The notes under the pieces are model-generated. The model was not told where the DNA came from. It did not search any database and was given only the letters and a program-made list of their open reading frames with translations. From Breoghania corrubedonensis (GTDB lineage Bacteria > Pseudomonadota > Alphaproteobacteria > Rhizobiales > Stappiaceae): a DNA stretch of 64,000 nt. The stretch is from contig NZ_QAYG01000007.1 of the NCBI RefSeq assembly GCF_003053845.1, positions 1-64,000 of the forward strand, written 5' to 3'. Each line of letters starts with the position of its first letter. The first letter of the stretch is position 1. This document shows positions 26,058 through 35,259 of this stretch, in pieces. The position numbers and the translations under genes are program-made.

Positions 26058-27086
26058 ATGAAGCGTCTTCTCACCTCCGCCGTTCTCGCACTTGCCGTGG
26101 CTGTGCCGGCAAGCGCGCAGACGACCCAGTTCAAGGTGCTGGGGCAGCCAACCTCGATCGGCAAGATTTTCGACGAGCTGGAAAAGCCCTTCTTCGAGGA
26201 TTTCGCCAAAAGCACCGGGCTCGACGTGTCCGCCAATTACAATCCGGTCGACACCACCGGCATCAAGGATGCCGAAGGCCTGCGCATGGTGAAATCCGGC
26301 CTGTTTGACATCGTTTCCCTGCGCTTCTCGCCGATCTCGCGTGATGCGCCGATCGCGCTCGGCATCGATCTTGTCGGCCAGAACCCTGACTACAAGTCCG
26401 CCAAACAGTCGACCGAGCTGTTCCTGCCGGAAGTCAAAAAGGTCTTCGAGGCGAGCTTCAACACCAAGCTTCTCGGTGTCTGGCCGTTCGGACCACAGGT
26501 CCTGTTCTGCAAGCCGGAGGTCGCGAGCCTCACCGGCCTGAAGGGTAAGAAGGTCCGCGTCTTCGACCAGTCGATGGCGAACTTCGTCGACTCGCTCGGC
26601 GGTACGCCCGTGCCGATGGCCTTCCCCGAAGTGCAGCAGGCGTTGCAGCGCGGTGTCATCGATTGCGCCCTGACCGGCCCGAGTTCGGCAAACGCCGCCG
26701 GCTGGCCCGAGGTCGCGACCACCGTCATTCCTGTCGGTTTCAGCATGGCCTTCAACGGCTACGGTATGAACCTGGACCGCTGGAACACGCTCTCGGCCGA
26801 CCAGCAGGCGGCGATGCAGGCAGCCTTCGACACGCTCGACGCGAAAATCTGGAAGCGCTCGGAAGAACTTTATGACGAGGCCATGCGCTGCAACTCAGGC
26901 GGCGAGCCCTGCTCGCTGAAGAGCTACAGCCTGAAGGTGATGAAGCCGGGCAAAGCCGACTTCGATGCGGTCAAAAAGGCACTGGCCGCCAACTCCTTCC
27001 CTGCCTGGCAGAAGATCTGCGACGCCTCGACCGAAGGGTGCTCCGCCGCCTGGATGAAGACCGTCGGCAAGGCCAAGGGGCTCTGA
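26058..27086 (+). CDS. TRAP transporter substrate-binding protein (DctP family)
   Basis: A 342-residue periplasmic binding protein with a signal peptide (MKRLLTSAVLALAVAVPASA) and the DctP fold. The GLRMVKSGLFDIVSL region and the PFGPQVLFCKPEVASL, LKGKKVRVFD and VIDCALTGPSSA segments correspond to ligand-contact areas. Several cysteines in the C-terminal third (RCNSGGEPCSL, ICDASTEGC) may form disulphides. It is followed by the small and large membrane subunits, so the system is complete. Ligands of TRAP systems are typically carboxylates. Confidence 0.93.
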   Translation: MKRLLTSAVLALAVAVPASAQTTQFKVLGQPTSIGKIFDELEKPFFEDFAKSTGLDVSANYNPVDTTGIKDAEGLRMVKSGLFDIVSLRFSPISRDAPIALGIDLVGQNPDYKSAKQSTELFLPEVKKVFEASFNTKLLGVWPFGPQVLFCKPEVASLTGLKGKKVRVFDQSMANFVDSLGGTPVPMAFPEVQQALQRGVIDCALTGPSSANAAGWPEVATTVIPVGFSMAFNGYGMNLDRWNTLSADQQAAMQAAFDTLDAKIWKRSEELYDEAMRCNSGGEPCSLKSYSLKVMKPGKADFDAVKKALAANSFPAWQKICDASTEGCSAAWMKTVGKAKGL

Positions 27087-27168
27087 TCCTCGCACTGTCT
27101 TGCGCGCCTCGCGCCAATTCTCCGGCGCGGGGCGCGTTTTCTCGCTTTCTCAGGCGGAGCGCTATCCC

Positions 27169-27726
27169 GTGAAGCTGATTTCCAATATCGCGGCATGGAT
27201 CTTCGGTGCCGGGCTGGTGGGCCTGGCGCTGTTCGTGACGGCGGACGTGATCGCGCGCAAGTTTTTCGGGCTCTCGTTCGAGGGGGCGGACGAACTTGGC
27301 GGCTACGTGCTCGCCGTCGGGGCTGCGCTCGCCTTCCTTGTCGCGCTCGTCGTGCGCGCGCACATGCGGATCGACGTCATCTACGCCAGATTGCCCGTTG
27401 CCCCGCGCGCCGTGCTCGACTGGGTGTCGCTTTTCACGCTGACCTGCATGGCCGGACTGATGGTCTGGCTTGGCTGGAAGATGCTGCGCGATTCCATGGC
27501 CTATCACAGCTCGGCGCCGACACCGTGGGCAACCCCTCTGGCGTGGCCGCAGGGCGTGTGGCTGTCGGCTCTGGCGCTTTTCTTCCTGATTACCGCCGGC
27601 AGCCTGATCATCGCGACACGGGACCTTGTTCGCGGACGTTGGCGGGAGGTCAACGCACGCTTCGGCAGCTCGGCCGAAAAAGACGAGCTGGACGCCGAAC
27701 TCGCCGACCTGAAGCGCCGCCGCTGA
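27169..27726 (+). CDS. TRAP transporter small permease (DctQ family)
   Basis: A membrane protein of about 185 residues with four hydrophobic segments (IAAWIFGAGLVGLALFVTAD, VLAVGAALAFLVALVV, WVSLFTLTCMAGLMVWLGW and LSALALFFLITAGSLII). The conserved ELGGYVLAVGAALAF and HMRIDV of DctQ are present. GTG at 27169 is chosen because the helix begins right after it; an alternative TTG start at 27100 would add 23 poorly conserved residues. The C-terminus is charged. It sits between the binding protein and the large permease. Confidence 0.9.
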   Translation: MKLISNIAAWIFGAGLVGLALFVTADVIARKFFGLSFEGADELGGYVLAVGAALAFLVALVVRAHMRIDVIYARLPVAPRAVLDWVSLFTLTCMAGLMVWLGWKMLRDSMAYHSSAPTPWATPLAWPQGVWLSALALFFLITAGSLIIATRDLVRGRWREVNARFGSSAEKDELDAELADLKRRR

Positions 27727-27741
27727 GCCGGAGACAGATAC

Positions 27742-29043
27742 ATGGACATCCAGACCGTCGCGATCGGCTTTGCGGTAATGCTCGCGCTGCTGCTCTTCTC
27801 GCTGCCCGTCGCAGCCGTCATGACCATCACGGGGGTCGTCGGCGGTGCCCTGCTTTACGGCCTGCCGCTCGTCGATTCCATGGGCTCGGTCATCTGGGGC
27901 GTCTTGAACGACAATGTGATGACCGCCGTGCCGCTCTTCATCCTGCTGGGCGAGATCCTGTTGCGCAGCGGCATTGCCGACCGCATGTACGAGGCGCTGT
28001 CGCTCTGGCTCGGCCGCCTGCCCGGTGGTCTGCTGCACTCCAATATCGGTGCAAGCGCGCTCTTCGCGGCCACCTCGGGCTCCTCCGTGGCCGCGGCCGC
28101 GACCATCTCCACCGTTTCGCTTCCCGCGCTCACCAACCGGGGCTATCCGGTGCGCCGGTCGCTCGGCTCGCTTGCCGCCGGCGGCACGCTCGGCATCCTG
28201 ATCCCGCCCTCGGTCAACCTGCTGATCTACGGATCGCTGGCAGGGGAATCCGTCGGCCGGCTCTTCGTCGCCGGCATCGTTCCGGGCATCCTGCTGACCT
28301 CTCTTTTCAGTCTCTACATTCTGGTCGAGGCCAAGCTGTTTCCCGGCCATGAGAGAGAAATGTCGCAAATCAGCTGGTCGGATCGTTTTCAATCCCTGCG
28401 CTACCTTGTCGGTCCGCTGCTGATCTTCATGATCATCACCGGATCGATCTATACAGGCTTTGCCACGCCAACCGAGTCCGCCGCGCTCGGCGTCGTCGGG
28501 GCGCTCATGATCGTCATTGTCAGGGGACGGATGTCGCTGGACTTTCTCGGCCAGTGCTTCGTCAACACCGCACGCACCTCCGGCATGATCCTGCTCATCA
28601 TCACCGGCGCCTTCATGCTCAATGTCACGCTGTCGCTGGGCGGTGTCGCACAGGCGGCGACCGACTGGGTCGCCTCGCTCGGTCTTTCGGCGGTCGGACT
28701 GCTCATCGCGCTGATCGCCTTCTACATCATCCTCGGCATGTTCATGGACGTGCTGTCGATGATGGTGCTGACCATTCCGGTCGCTCTTCCCATCATCAAG
28801 GCGGCCGGGATCGATCCGATCTGGTTCGGCATCTTCATCATCCTGATGTGCGAGCTGGGACTGATCACGCCGCCGGTGGGCATGAACCTCTACGTGGTTC
28901 ATGGCGTGCGCGCCGACAACGGGCCTTTCCGCGATGTGGCCCTGGGCGCGTTGCCTTACGTGGTGCTGATGATCGTCTTCGCTTTGATCCTGATTGTGTT
29001 CCCCGGCCTCGTCACGTGGCTGCCGAACCAGATGCACAGCTGA
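27742..29043 (+). CDS. TRAP transporter large permease (DctM family)
   Basis: A 433-residue inner-membrane protein with about 12 hydrophobic segments. It carries the DctM motifs NDNVMTAVPLFILLGEILLR, GGTLGILIPPSVNLLIYGSL and LITPPVGMNLYVVHGV. GGAGACAG lies before the ATG. It is the sodium- or proton-coupled translocation subunit working with DctP and DctQ. The length is normal and the gene is 15 bases after dctQ. Confidence 0.95.
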   Translation: MDIQTVAIGFAVMLALLLFSLPVAAVMTITGVVGGALLYGLPLVDSMGSVIWGVLNDNVMTAVPLFILLGEILLRSGIADRMYEALSLWLGRLPGGLLHSNIGASALFAATSGSSVAAAATISTVSLPALTNRGYPVRRSLGSLAAGGTLGILIPPSVNLLIYGSLAGESVGRLFVAGIVPGILLTSLFSLYILVEAKLFPGHEREMSQISWSDRFQSLRYLVGPLLIFMIITGSIYTGFATPTESAALGVVGALMIVIVRGRMSLDFLGQCFVNTARTSGMILLIITGAFMLNVTLSLGGVAQAATDWVASLGLSAVGLLIALIAFYIILGMFMDVLSMMVLTIPVALPIIKAAGIDPIWFGIFIILMCELGLITPPVGMNLYVVHGVRADNGPFRDVALGALPYVVLMIVFALILIVFPGLVTWLPNQMHS

Positions 29044-29055
29044 GAGGGCTTCCCG

Positions 29056-29754
29056 ATGACCCGTATCGTTGACCTGACCCTGCCGCTGGAAGACGGGCTG
29101 CCGGCTCCCGGTCGGCTGGTTCGCCCGGTGGTCATTCCCCACACGACCCACGAAAGCTCCAGGAAGTTCAAGCAGGGGACGCCCGACGACCTGCTGACCT
29201 TCAATACCTGGTATCTGGGCATGCTCGACCATTCGGGCACCCATATCGACGCGCTCTCCCACAATGATCCCGGCGGGTTGCCGGTCGATCAGATGCCGGT
29301 CGAGTGGTTCATGGGCAAGGCCGTCTGCCTCGATCTGCGCCATGTGGGCGACAAGGGCGACATCACCGCCAGAGACATGGAAGAAGCCTCCGCCAAGGCG
29401 GGCGTGAAGGTCGATGGCCACATCGTGCTGATGTGCACCGGTATCAACGCCCGGCACTGGCCGGATCCGGTCATCTGCACGATGAACCCGCAGGTCACCG
29501 CAGAGGCCACGCATTGGCTGCACGACCATGGATCGCGCGTCCACGGCGTCGAGGGTCCCTCGACCGACCGGATGGAAGAGAACCTCTTCGTCAATCACCG
29601 GATCTGCCGCGATCTGAAGATGGTTCACTACGAATGGATGTGGAACCTGGAGGAGGTCATCGGAGTGGGTGAATTCCAGTTTCAGGGCATCCCGCTCAGG
29701 ATAAAGGGGGCGTCCGGCTCGCCGGTGCGGGCCCTGGCCTTCGTCGACGAGTGA
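29056..29754 (+). CDS. Cyclase-family metal-dependent hydrolase (kynurenine formamidase-like)
   Basis: A 232-residue enzyme of the cyclase/formamidase family. The signature HSGTHIDALSH (about residues 58-68) is the zinc or manganese ligand motif HxGTHxD. A second conserved area reads GVEGPSTDRME. Members hydrolyse formamide, amide or cyclic substrates. In this operon it could act on a ring-opened or N-formyl intermediate. It follows dctM by 12 bases and overlaps the next gene by 4 bases (ATGA). Confidence 0.85.
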   Translation: MTRIVDLTLPLEDGLPAPGRLVRPVVIPHTTHESSRKFKQGTPDDLLTFNTWYLGMLDHSGTHIDALSHNDPGGLPVDQMPVEWFMGKAVCLDLRHVGDKGDITARDMEEASAKAGVKVDGHIVLMCTGINARHWPDPVICTMNPQVTAEATHWLHDHGSRVHGVEGPSTDRMEENLFVNHRICRDLKMVHYEWMWNLEEVIGVGEFQFQGIPLRIKGASGSPVRALAFVDE

Positions 29755-30677
29755 TGCCCAGTCTGATCCACATGAACATGGATGAACGCCTTGCGGATCT
29801 GCGGGGGCGCGGCGAGGCGATACCGCAGGTCCGCTGGCCGCACGGGGCGCGGCTCGCGCTGTCCTTTGTGCTCAATATCGAGGAAGGCGCGGAGCGGCAT
29901 ATTCTCGATGGCGACGAGGCGTCAGAGCACCTCAATGCCGACATGCGGAGCGAGCCCTGGCCGGGGAGGCGTAACCCGGTCATGGAATCCCACTACGAAT
30001 ACGGAAGCCGTGTCGGTGTCTGGCGCATCCTGGAACTATTTCGCCAGCGCGAACTCGGATTGACCGCCTTCGCCACCGGTCTTGCGCTGGAGCGCGTGCC
30101 CGCCATCGCGGCACGTCTCGTCGCAGACGGACACGAGGTTGCCGCCCACGGCTGGCGCTGGATCGACTATCGCGACGTGCCGCCCGAGACGGAAGCCGAC
30201 CACATCCGCAAGACGGTCGAAACCATCGAAAGGCTCACCGGAGCGGCCCCTTCGGGCTGGTACACCGGTCGCATCAGCGCGAACACCCGCCGCCTTGTTC
30301 TCGATCACGGCGGATTTCTCTACGATAGCGACGCCTACAACGACGACACGCCCTATTTCGTGGCTCATCCCGGCGGGCGTCATCTGGTTCTGCCTTACGC
30401 GTTCGATGCCAACGACATGCGGTTCGCGTCCGCGCCGGGCTTCGATACCGGGCGCGACTGGCTTGATTATCTGGTCGACAGTTTCGATGTGCTGTGGCGC
30501 GAGGGCGCCGCGCGGCCACGGATGATGTCGGTGGGGCTTCATTGCCGGCTTGCGGGGCGTCCGGGGCGCCTGCGTGCGCTTGAGCGGTTCCTGGATCATG
30601 TCGCAGGCCACGCGGGCGTGTGGGTTGCCCGCCGCGATGCCATCGCCCGGCATTGGCTCAAGGAGGATGTTTCGTGA
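29751..30677 (+). CDS. Polysaccharide deacetylase-fold hydrolase (allantoinase PuuE / cyclic imide hydrolase-like)
   Basis: A 308-residue NodB-fold protein closer to the PuuE allantoinase/imidase group than to sugar deacetylases. Evidence is LNIEEGAERH near the start, SHYEYGSRVGVWRILELF, AAHGWRWIDYRDVP and SDAYNDDTPYF. Known relatives open cyclic amides such as allantoin and cyclic imides. It is translationally coupled to the cyclase gene (4-base overlap) and to the following amidase (4-base overlap), so ring opening followed by amide hydrolysis is plausible. The true substrate is not known. Confidence 0.82.
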   Translation: MMPSLIHMNMDERLADLRGRGEAIPQVRWPHGARLALSFVLNIEEGAERHILDGDEASEHLNADMRSEPWPGRRNPVMESHYEYGSRVGVWRILELFRQRELGLTAFATGLALERVPAIAARLVADGHEVAAHGWRWIDYRDVPPETEADHIRKTVETIERLTGAAPSGWYTGRISANTRRLVLDHGGFLYDSDAYNDDTPYFVAHPGGRHLVLPYAFDANDMRFASAPGFDTGRDWLDYLVDSFDVLWREGAARPRMMSVGLHCRLAGRPGRLRALERFLDHVAGHAGVWVARRDAIARHWLKEDVS

Positions 30678-32068
30678 GCGACCCGTTCGAAAGTGCCGCG
30701 TCGCTTGCCGCGCGCATAGCCACCGGCGAGATCAGCGCTGTGGAGGCCACGAAGGAGGCTCTCGACCGTATCTCGGCGCTGGACGACCGGCTGAATGCCT
30801 TCATCACGGTCGATGCGGATGGGGCCTGCAAAGCTGCGCGGGAGCGTGACAGGGACCAGGCGGCTGGCAGGCCCTGCGGCCCCCTTCACGGCGTACCTGT
30901 CGCGATCAAGGACGTCACGGCGACGGCGGGCCTTCGCACCACACAAGGCTCGACGATCTTTGCAGATCGCGTTCCTGACCGGGATGAGGAATCTGTCGCG
31001 CGGCTGCGCCGGGCGGGAGCGGTGATCGTCGGCAAGACGAATACGCCGGAATTCGCCTTTGGCGCAGTCTGCACCAACATGCTCTGCGGGCCGACCCGCA
31101 ATCCCTGGGACCCGACCCGCACGTCGGGTGGATCGAGCGGCGGTTCGGCTGTCACGGTCGCCACCGGCATGGTGCCGCTTGCGCAAGGCACAGATTTCGG
31201 CGGGTCGGTACGCATGCCGGCCTCGTTTTGCGGCATCGTCGGTCTCAGACCGGCCCCTGGCACAATTGCCGAACCGGATCGCGCGCTGGGGTGGGGCGGG
31301 CTTGCGACGCAGGGCGTTCTCGCCCGGTGTGTGGCCGACACCGTCTTGATGCTGCGGGCAATGGCGGGGCCGCATCCGCTCGACCCGCTCTCGCGGCGCC
31401 CGCTCGATCTGGACCGACAATGGCCGGAGCGGCCCCGCATCGCCGCGAGCCTCGATCTTGGTGGGGCCTTCCCAGTGGATGACGCCGTTGCGCAAGCCTT
31501 CGAGGAGGCGATAACGGGCGTGCAAGCCGCGCTCGGACCGGCAAGCCGAGGCGCGCCACCGATGGAAGGGGCGGCGGAAGCCTTCAAGACCATGCGGGCG
31601 GCGGAAAGCTTCTACCGCTCGGGTGCATTCGTGGAAACGCACGAGGCCCGTTTGTCACCCTCCTTCGTGTGGAATGTCCGCCAGGGGCGTGGGCTGACCG
31701 CGGCCGACTATCTCAAGGCCGATGCGGTGCGCACCCGTGTCTGGCGCGACTTCATACGCTTCTTTGAGGATTTCGACCTGCTGGTCATGCCGACTTGCGC
31801 TGTCCTTCCGTTTCCCAACGACCAGGAGGAGGTGCTGGAGGTGGGGGGCAGGAAGCTGATGTCGATCATCGATTATCTGGCCTGCACCTTCCTGATTTCG
31901 CTTGTGGGTTTTCCCGCTTTGTCGCTGCCGGCCCCGCGCGCGCCCGGCGCCTTGCCGTTCGGATTGCAGCTCATCGTTCCGCCCGGCCGCGAGGCGGTGC
32001 TCTTCGCTCTCGCCCGGCGGCTGGAACAGACCGGTTTTCGCCATGCCGCTCCGCCCGTCATGCGTTGA
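30674..32068 (+). CDS. Amidase signature family enzyme
   Basis: A 464-residue serine amidase. The Ser-cisSer-Lys triad is complete: K79 in VAIKDVT, S154 in SGGSSGGSA and S178 in GTDFGGSVRMPASFCG, with the usual 24-residue spacing between serines. The start is GTG at 30674, behind AAGGAGG and overlapping the preceding stop. Position after an imidase-like gene suggests hydrolysis of a half-amide to a dicarboxylate plus ammonia. GatA-type function is unlikely, as no gatB or gatC is present. Confidence 0.9.
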   Translation: MSDPFESAASLAARIATGEISAVEATKEALDRISALDDRLNAFITVDADGACKAARERDRDQAAGRPCGPLHGVPVAIKDVTATAGLRTTQGSTIFADRVPDRDEESVARLRRAGAVIVGKTNTPEFAFGAVCTNMLCGPTRNPWDPTRTSGGSSGGSAVTVATGMVPLAQGTDFGGSVRMPASFCGIVGLRPAPGTIAEPDRALGWGGLATQGVLARCVADTVLMLRAMAGPHPLDPLSRRPLDLDRQWPERPRIAASLDLGGAFPVDDAVAQAFEEAITGVQAALGPASRGAPPMEGAAEAFKTMRAAESFYRSGAFVETHEARLSPSFVWNVRQGRGLTAADYLKADAVRTRVWRDFIRFFEDFDLLVMPTCAVLPFPNDQEEVLEVGGRKLMSIIDYLACTFLISLVGFPALSLPAPRAPGALPFGLQLIVPPGREAVLFALARRLEQTGFRHAAPPVMR

Positions 32069-32071
32069 GGC

Positions 32072-32734
32072 ATGAAGATGCGGCCCGTTGTCCTGATCAA
32101 TCCGAACACCAACGACGCGACGACGGACATGATGGTGTCCGTTGCCCATAAGCGTGCGCCGGACTTGCGTTTCGTGGGGCTGACGGCGCGCGAAGGGCCA
32201 GCGCTGATCGTCAACGAACGACAGCTGGATCAGGCGGCGCTTCAGATCGCGGCGATGGCCGGGGAGGTCGCGGCATTGGATCCGGCCGGTGTCATCGTTT
32301 CCGCCTTCGGAGATCCCGGTGCGGATGCGCTTGCAGAACTTGTTTCCTGCCCGGTAACGGGAATTGCCGCGGCGAGTGCTATGGCCGCCTCGGCCTTCGG
32401 CCGTTTCGCGGTGGCCACCACCACCCCCGATCTCGTGATCCCGATCGAACGGCGGATTTCGCAACTGGGATTCAACCGGTTGTATTGCGGCACGTATCTC
32501 ACCGGTTCACGGGATGCGGTGAGCCTGACGAACGATATCGAGCGGCTCGATGTGGAGCTGGCGGATGCGGTCGCGCGCGCAGCGCGGGCCGGGGCACAGG
32601 CCGTGTGCATCGGCGGCGGGCCCCTGTCTGGCGCAAGGGATCGGATTGCCGGGCGAACAGCGATCCCGCTGATCGATCCTGTTTGTGCCGCGGTGGATCT
32701 GGTCGCGTCCAGGATGGCTTCGGGTTCGCTTTGA
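32072..32734 (+). CDS. Asp/Glu/hydantoin racemase family protein with one catalytic cysteine replaced
   Basis: A 220-residue protein of the hydantoin racemase branch (VVLINPNTNDATTDMM at the N-terminus, GDPGADAL, later AVCIGGGPLSG). The second cysteine is present (C179). The first, usually in a CFxDPG context, is alanine here (A78, in IVSAFGDPG). Two-base racemisation would therefore be impaired, and the enzyme may do a one-base reaction. It is the last gene of the operon, 3 bases after the amidase. Confidence 0.83.
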   Translation: MKMRPVVLINPNTNDATTDMMVSVAHKRAPDLRFVGLTAREGPALIVNERQLDQAALQIAAMAGEVAALDPAGVIVSAFGDPGADALAELVSCPVTGIAAASAMAASAFGRFAVATTTPDLVIPIERRISQLGFNRLYCGTYLTGSRDAVSLTNDIERLDVELADAVARAARAGAQAVCIGGGPLSGARDRIAGRTAIPLIDPVCAAVDLVASRMASGSL

Positions 32735-32932
32735 TCCGAAAGCCCGCGCCCTTGAGTGCGCAAGCCGGCTGAACGCCGGCACGACAAATTCCAACACCCC
32801 TGCACGACCCCCGAAACGGTGCTCAGGTCTTTGCTCCGCAACGATTGTTTGCCGGAGGGCGCGCCGGTGCATCCCGGCGAATGAGTGCCCATAAGTTGAC
32901 GTCGGCGAAAAAATGTTCAATTATCAATTTTA

Positions 32933-32947
32933 GAGAATTAAATTCTC
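32933..32947. promoter_or_regulatory. Palindromic operator candidate upstream of iclR
   Basis: GAGAATT-A-AATTCTC is a perfect 15-base palindrome flanked by T- and A-runs, 18 bases before the IclR-type start. IclR regulators commonly autoregulate through AT-rich palindromes near their own promoter. Confidence 0.55.
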
Positions 32948-32965
32948 AAAAAATGGGAATTACAA

Positions 32966-33712
32966 GTGTCGGCAGCGGAACGCATCCTGGACGCCCTCTT
33001 CGTGGTCACCGCATCGGACAAGCCGATGTCGGCAAACGAGATCGCGGCCGCGCTGGATGTGCCCCTGTCCACGGCCTATCGCCACATCGCGGTGCTGAAA
33101 CACTACGATCTCGTCGTGGATCTCGGCCGCGAGGCGGGCTTCGCACCGGGAATCGGATGCTGGCGGATCGGTCGCGGGTTCGACGACAACCGTTTCCTTG
33201 CAACGCTCGCGGAGCCGGAAATGCGCGCGCTCGCCGCACGCACGCAGGAAAGCGTCGGACTGATGCGGGCGGCTGCCGGCGATGTCTATTGCGCGGAGAT
33301 GATCGAGAGCCCGCTGTCGCTGCGCTGTTCCTTCGTCAAGGGCAGCGCGCAGCCGTTGCGCGCGGGCGCGTCAGCGAAATCGCTGCTGGCCTTCATGTCG
33401 CAAGCCAGGCGCAGCGCGGCGCTTAAGAACGGTCCGACGGGGGCGGCCTTGCAGAAGCTGGAAGCCGATCTCGCCGCCATTCGCTCTCAAGGCTACGCGG
33501 AGAGCGAGAGCGAGGTGGATTTCGGCGTGTGGGGGGTCAGTGCGCCGGTCTTCTCCGCTCCCGGGCAAATGGAATGCAGTCTCACCGTCATGGTCCCGGT
33601 CATCCGCGTCGGAGACCGTCGGGAGGAGTTCATCGCGGCGACCGTCGCGAGTGCGGAAAACATCACCAAACTGCTCGCATCAAGCGAGTATAGCCAGAAA
33701 GGAAACGGATAA
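32966..33712 (+). CDS. IclR-family transcriptional regulator
   Basis: A 248-residue regulator with an N-terminal winged helix (MSAAERILDALFVVTASDKP, ALDVPLSTAYRHIAVLKHYD) and the C-terminal GAF-like effector domain (LRCSFVKGSAQPLRAGASAK, then SESEVDFGVWGVSAPVFS). The start is GTG at 32966. It overlaps the next gene by one base (TAATG), so it is the first gene of the ABC transporter/glutamate-derivative operon and its likely regulator. Confidence 0.92.
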   Translation: MSAAERILDALFVVTASDKPMSANEIAAALDVPLSTAYRHIAVLKHYDLVVDLGREAGFAPGIGCWRIGRGFDDNRFLATLAEPEMRALAARTQESVGLMRAAAGDVYCAEMIESPLSLRCSFVKGSAQPLRAGASAKSLLAFMSQARRSAALKNGPTGAALQKLEADLAAIRSQGYAESESEVDFGVWGVSAPVFSAPGQMECSLTVMVPVIRVGDRREEFIAATVASAENITKLLASSEYSQKGNG

Positions 33713-34452
33713 TGAAGAACCTGAAGAAAGCCGCACTCGGCATGGCCATGGCGCTCGCCTTCGCCGGCGCTGCGCACGCGGAAGGCCGCACCATCTCGGT
33801 TGCGACCGATGCCACGTTCATGCCGTTCGAGTTTCAGCAGGACGGCAAGATGACCGGTTTCGACGTCGAGCTGGTCGAGGCGCTCGCCAAGAAGATGGGC
33901 GATACCGTCAAGTGGACGCAGATCGACTTCAAGGGGCTCATTCCCGGTCTCATCGCCAAGCGTTTCGAGATGGCCGTCTCGGCGATCTACATCACCGATG
34001 CGCGCAAGAAGGTCGTGGACTTCACCAACACCTATTACCCCGGTGGCCTCGTCGTCCTGACCAAGAAGGATGACACCTCCATCGCAGGTCCTGCGGATCT
34101 TGCCGGCAAGAAGGTCTCCGTCCAGGTCGGCACGAAGTCGGTCGCCTACATGGCCAAGAACTACCCAGACGCCCAACTGGTCGAGGTGGAGAAGAACGAC
34201 GAGATGTTCAACCTCCTCAAGATCGGCCGCGTCGAGGCGGCGGTGACGGGCAAGCCGGCCGCGATCAACTACGCGAAGCTGAACCCGGAAGTGAAGGTTC
34301 TGCCCAAGCAGGTTACGACCGAGGAATACGGTATGGCGGTGCGCAAGGACCTGCCTGAACTGACGGCGGGTCTGAACAAGGCTCTGGAAGAGGTCAAGGC
34401 CGACGGCACCTACGACGCGCTCGTCAAGAAGTGGTTCGGCGAGGTCAAGTAA
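33712..34452 (+). CDS. Polar amino-acid ABC transporter binding protein (GlnH-like)
   Basis: A 246-residue periplasmic solute-binding protein of family 3. It has a signal peptide ([20 protein letters not shown], cleavage after AHA), then [40 protein letters not shown] and the [13 protein letters not shown] motif. The arginine in TDARKK normally contacts the ligand carboxylate. The length matches glutamine/histidine-type receptors. It is followed by one permease and one ATPase gene. Neighbouring enzymes suggest a glutamate derivative as ligand. Confidence 0.94.
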   Translation: MKNLKKAALGMAMALAFAGAAHAEGRTISVATDATFMPFEFQQDGKMTGFDVELVEALAKKMGDTVKWTQIDFKGLIPGLIAKRFEMAVSAIYITDARKKVVDFTNTYYPGGLVVLTKKDDTSIAGPADLAGKKVSVQVGTKSVAYMAKNYPDAQLVEVEKNDEMFNLLKIGRVEAAVTGKPAAINYAKLNPEVKVLPKQVTTEEYGMAVRKDLPELTAGLNKALEEVKADGTYDALVKKWFGEVK

Positions 34453-34590
34453 GACCGCGCGAACGCACGAGGAGATCCTCGTCGTTCGGGCAGGGCCGCC
34501 TGAACGACGAGGTCGCACCGCAGTTCACTGAACGGAGCCTGTTCGCATCGGATCCGGTGGATCCGGGGGCAGGTTCTCGGGAGTTTTCCG

Positions 34591-35259
34591 ATGAATCTGG
34601 ATTTCACGCCTGTCTGGCAGGGCATGAGCGGCCTTCTGCACGGCGCTGTGGTCACGGTCGAGGTGACCGTCGCGGCGCTGGCGCTGAGCTGCTGCGTCGG
34701 CCTGCTCGTCGGCATCGCGCGGCTCGATCCGAAAAAGCGCATCGTCTACGGGATCGCTTCCACCTATGTCCTGTTCTTCCGGGGCACTCCGCTTCTCGTT
34801 CAGCTCTTTCTTCTGTTCTTCGGCCTTCCGCAATTCAACATCATGTTGCCGGCGTTCACGTGCGGCATGATCGGACTGGGCCTCTATTCCGGCTCCTACG
34901 TTTCGGAGATCGTGCGCGGCGCCATCCAGTCGATCGACAACGGACAGATGGAAGCGGCCCGTTCCATGGGCATGTCCTACGGTCAGGCGATGCGCATCAT
35001 CATCCTGCCCCAGGCAGTGCTGCGCATGGTGCCGCCGCTCGGCAACGAGTTCATCGCCCTGATCAAGAATTCCGCGCTGGTTTCCCTGCTCACCATCTCC
35101 GACCTGATGCACGAGGGGCAGAAGATCATCGCCATTTCCTATCGTTCGCTCGAGGTCTATCTGGCCGTTGCGCTGATCTATCTCGTGCTGACGACGATCG
35201 CCAGCCAGATCCTGCGGCTGATCGAGAAACGTCTGCGTGTGGGAGGTATGGTCCAGTGA
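34591..35259 (+). CDS. Amino-acid ABC transporter permease (HisM/GlnP type)
   Basis: A 222-residue inner-membrane protein with five hydrophobic segments and the EAA loop [20 protein letters not shown] (about residues 129-148). Only one permease gene is present, so it probably works as a homodimer. It is preceded by a 138-base gap after the binding protein and overlaps the ATPase gene by 4 bases (GTGA). Confidence 0.94.
   Translation: MNLDFTPVWQGMSGLLHGAVVTVEVTVAALALSCCVGLLVGIARLDPKKRIVYGIASTYVLFFRGTPLLVQLFLLFFGLPQFNIMLPAFTCGMIGLGLYSGSYVSEIVRGAIQSIDNGQMEAARSMGMSYGQAMRIIILPQAVLRMVPPLGNEFIALIKNSALVSLLTISDLMHEGQKIIAISYRSLEVYLAVALIYLVLTTIASQILRLIEKRLRVGGMVQ

Noticed and set aside
26971-29628. An 885-codon open frame on the minus strand
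   Set aside because: It is antisense to the well-supported TRAP transporter and cyclase genes, rich in Arg/His/Asp/Gln from high-GC complement bias, and shows no domain.
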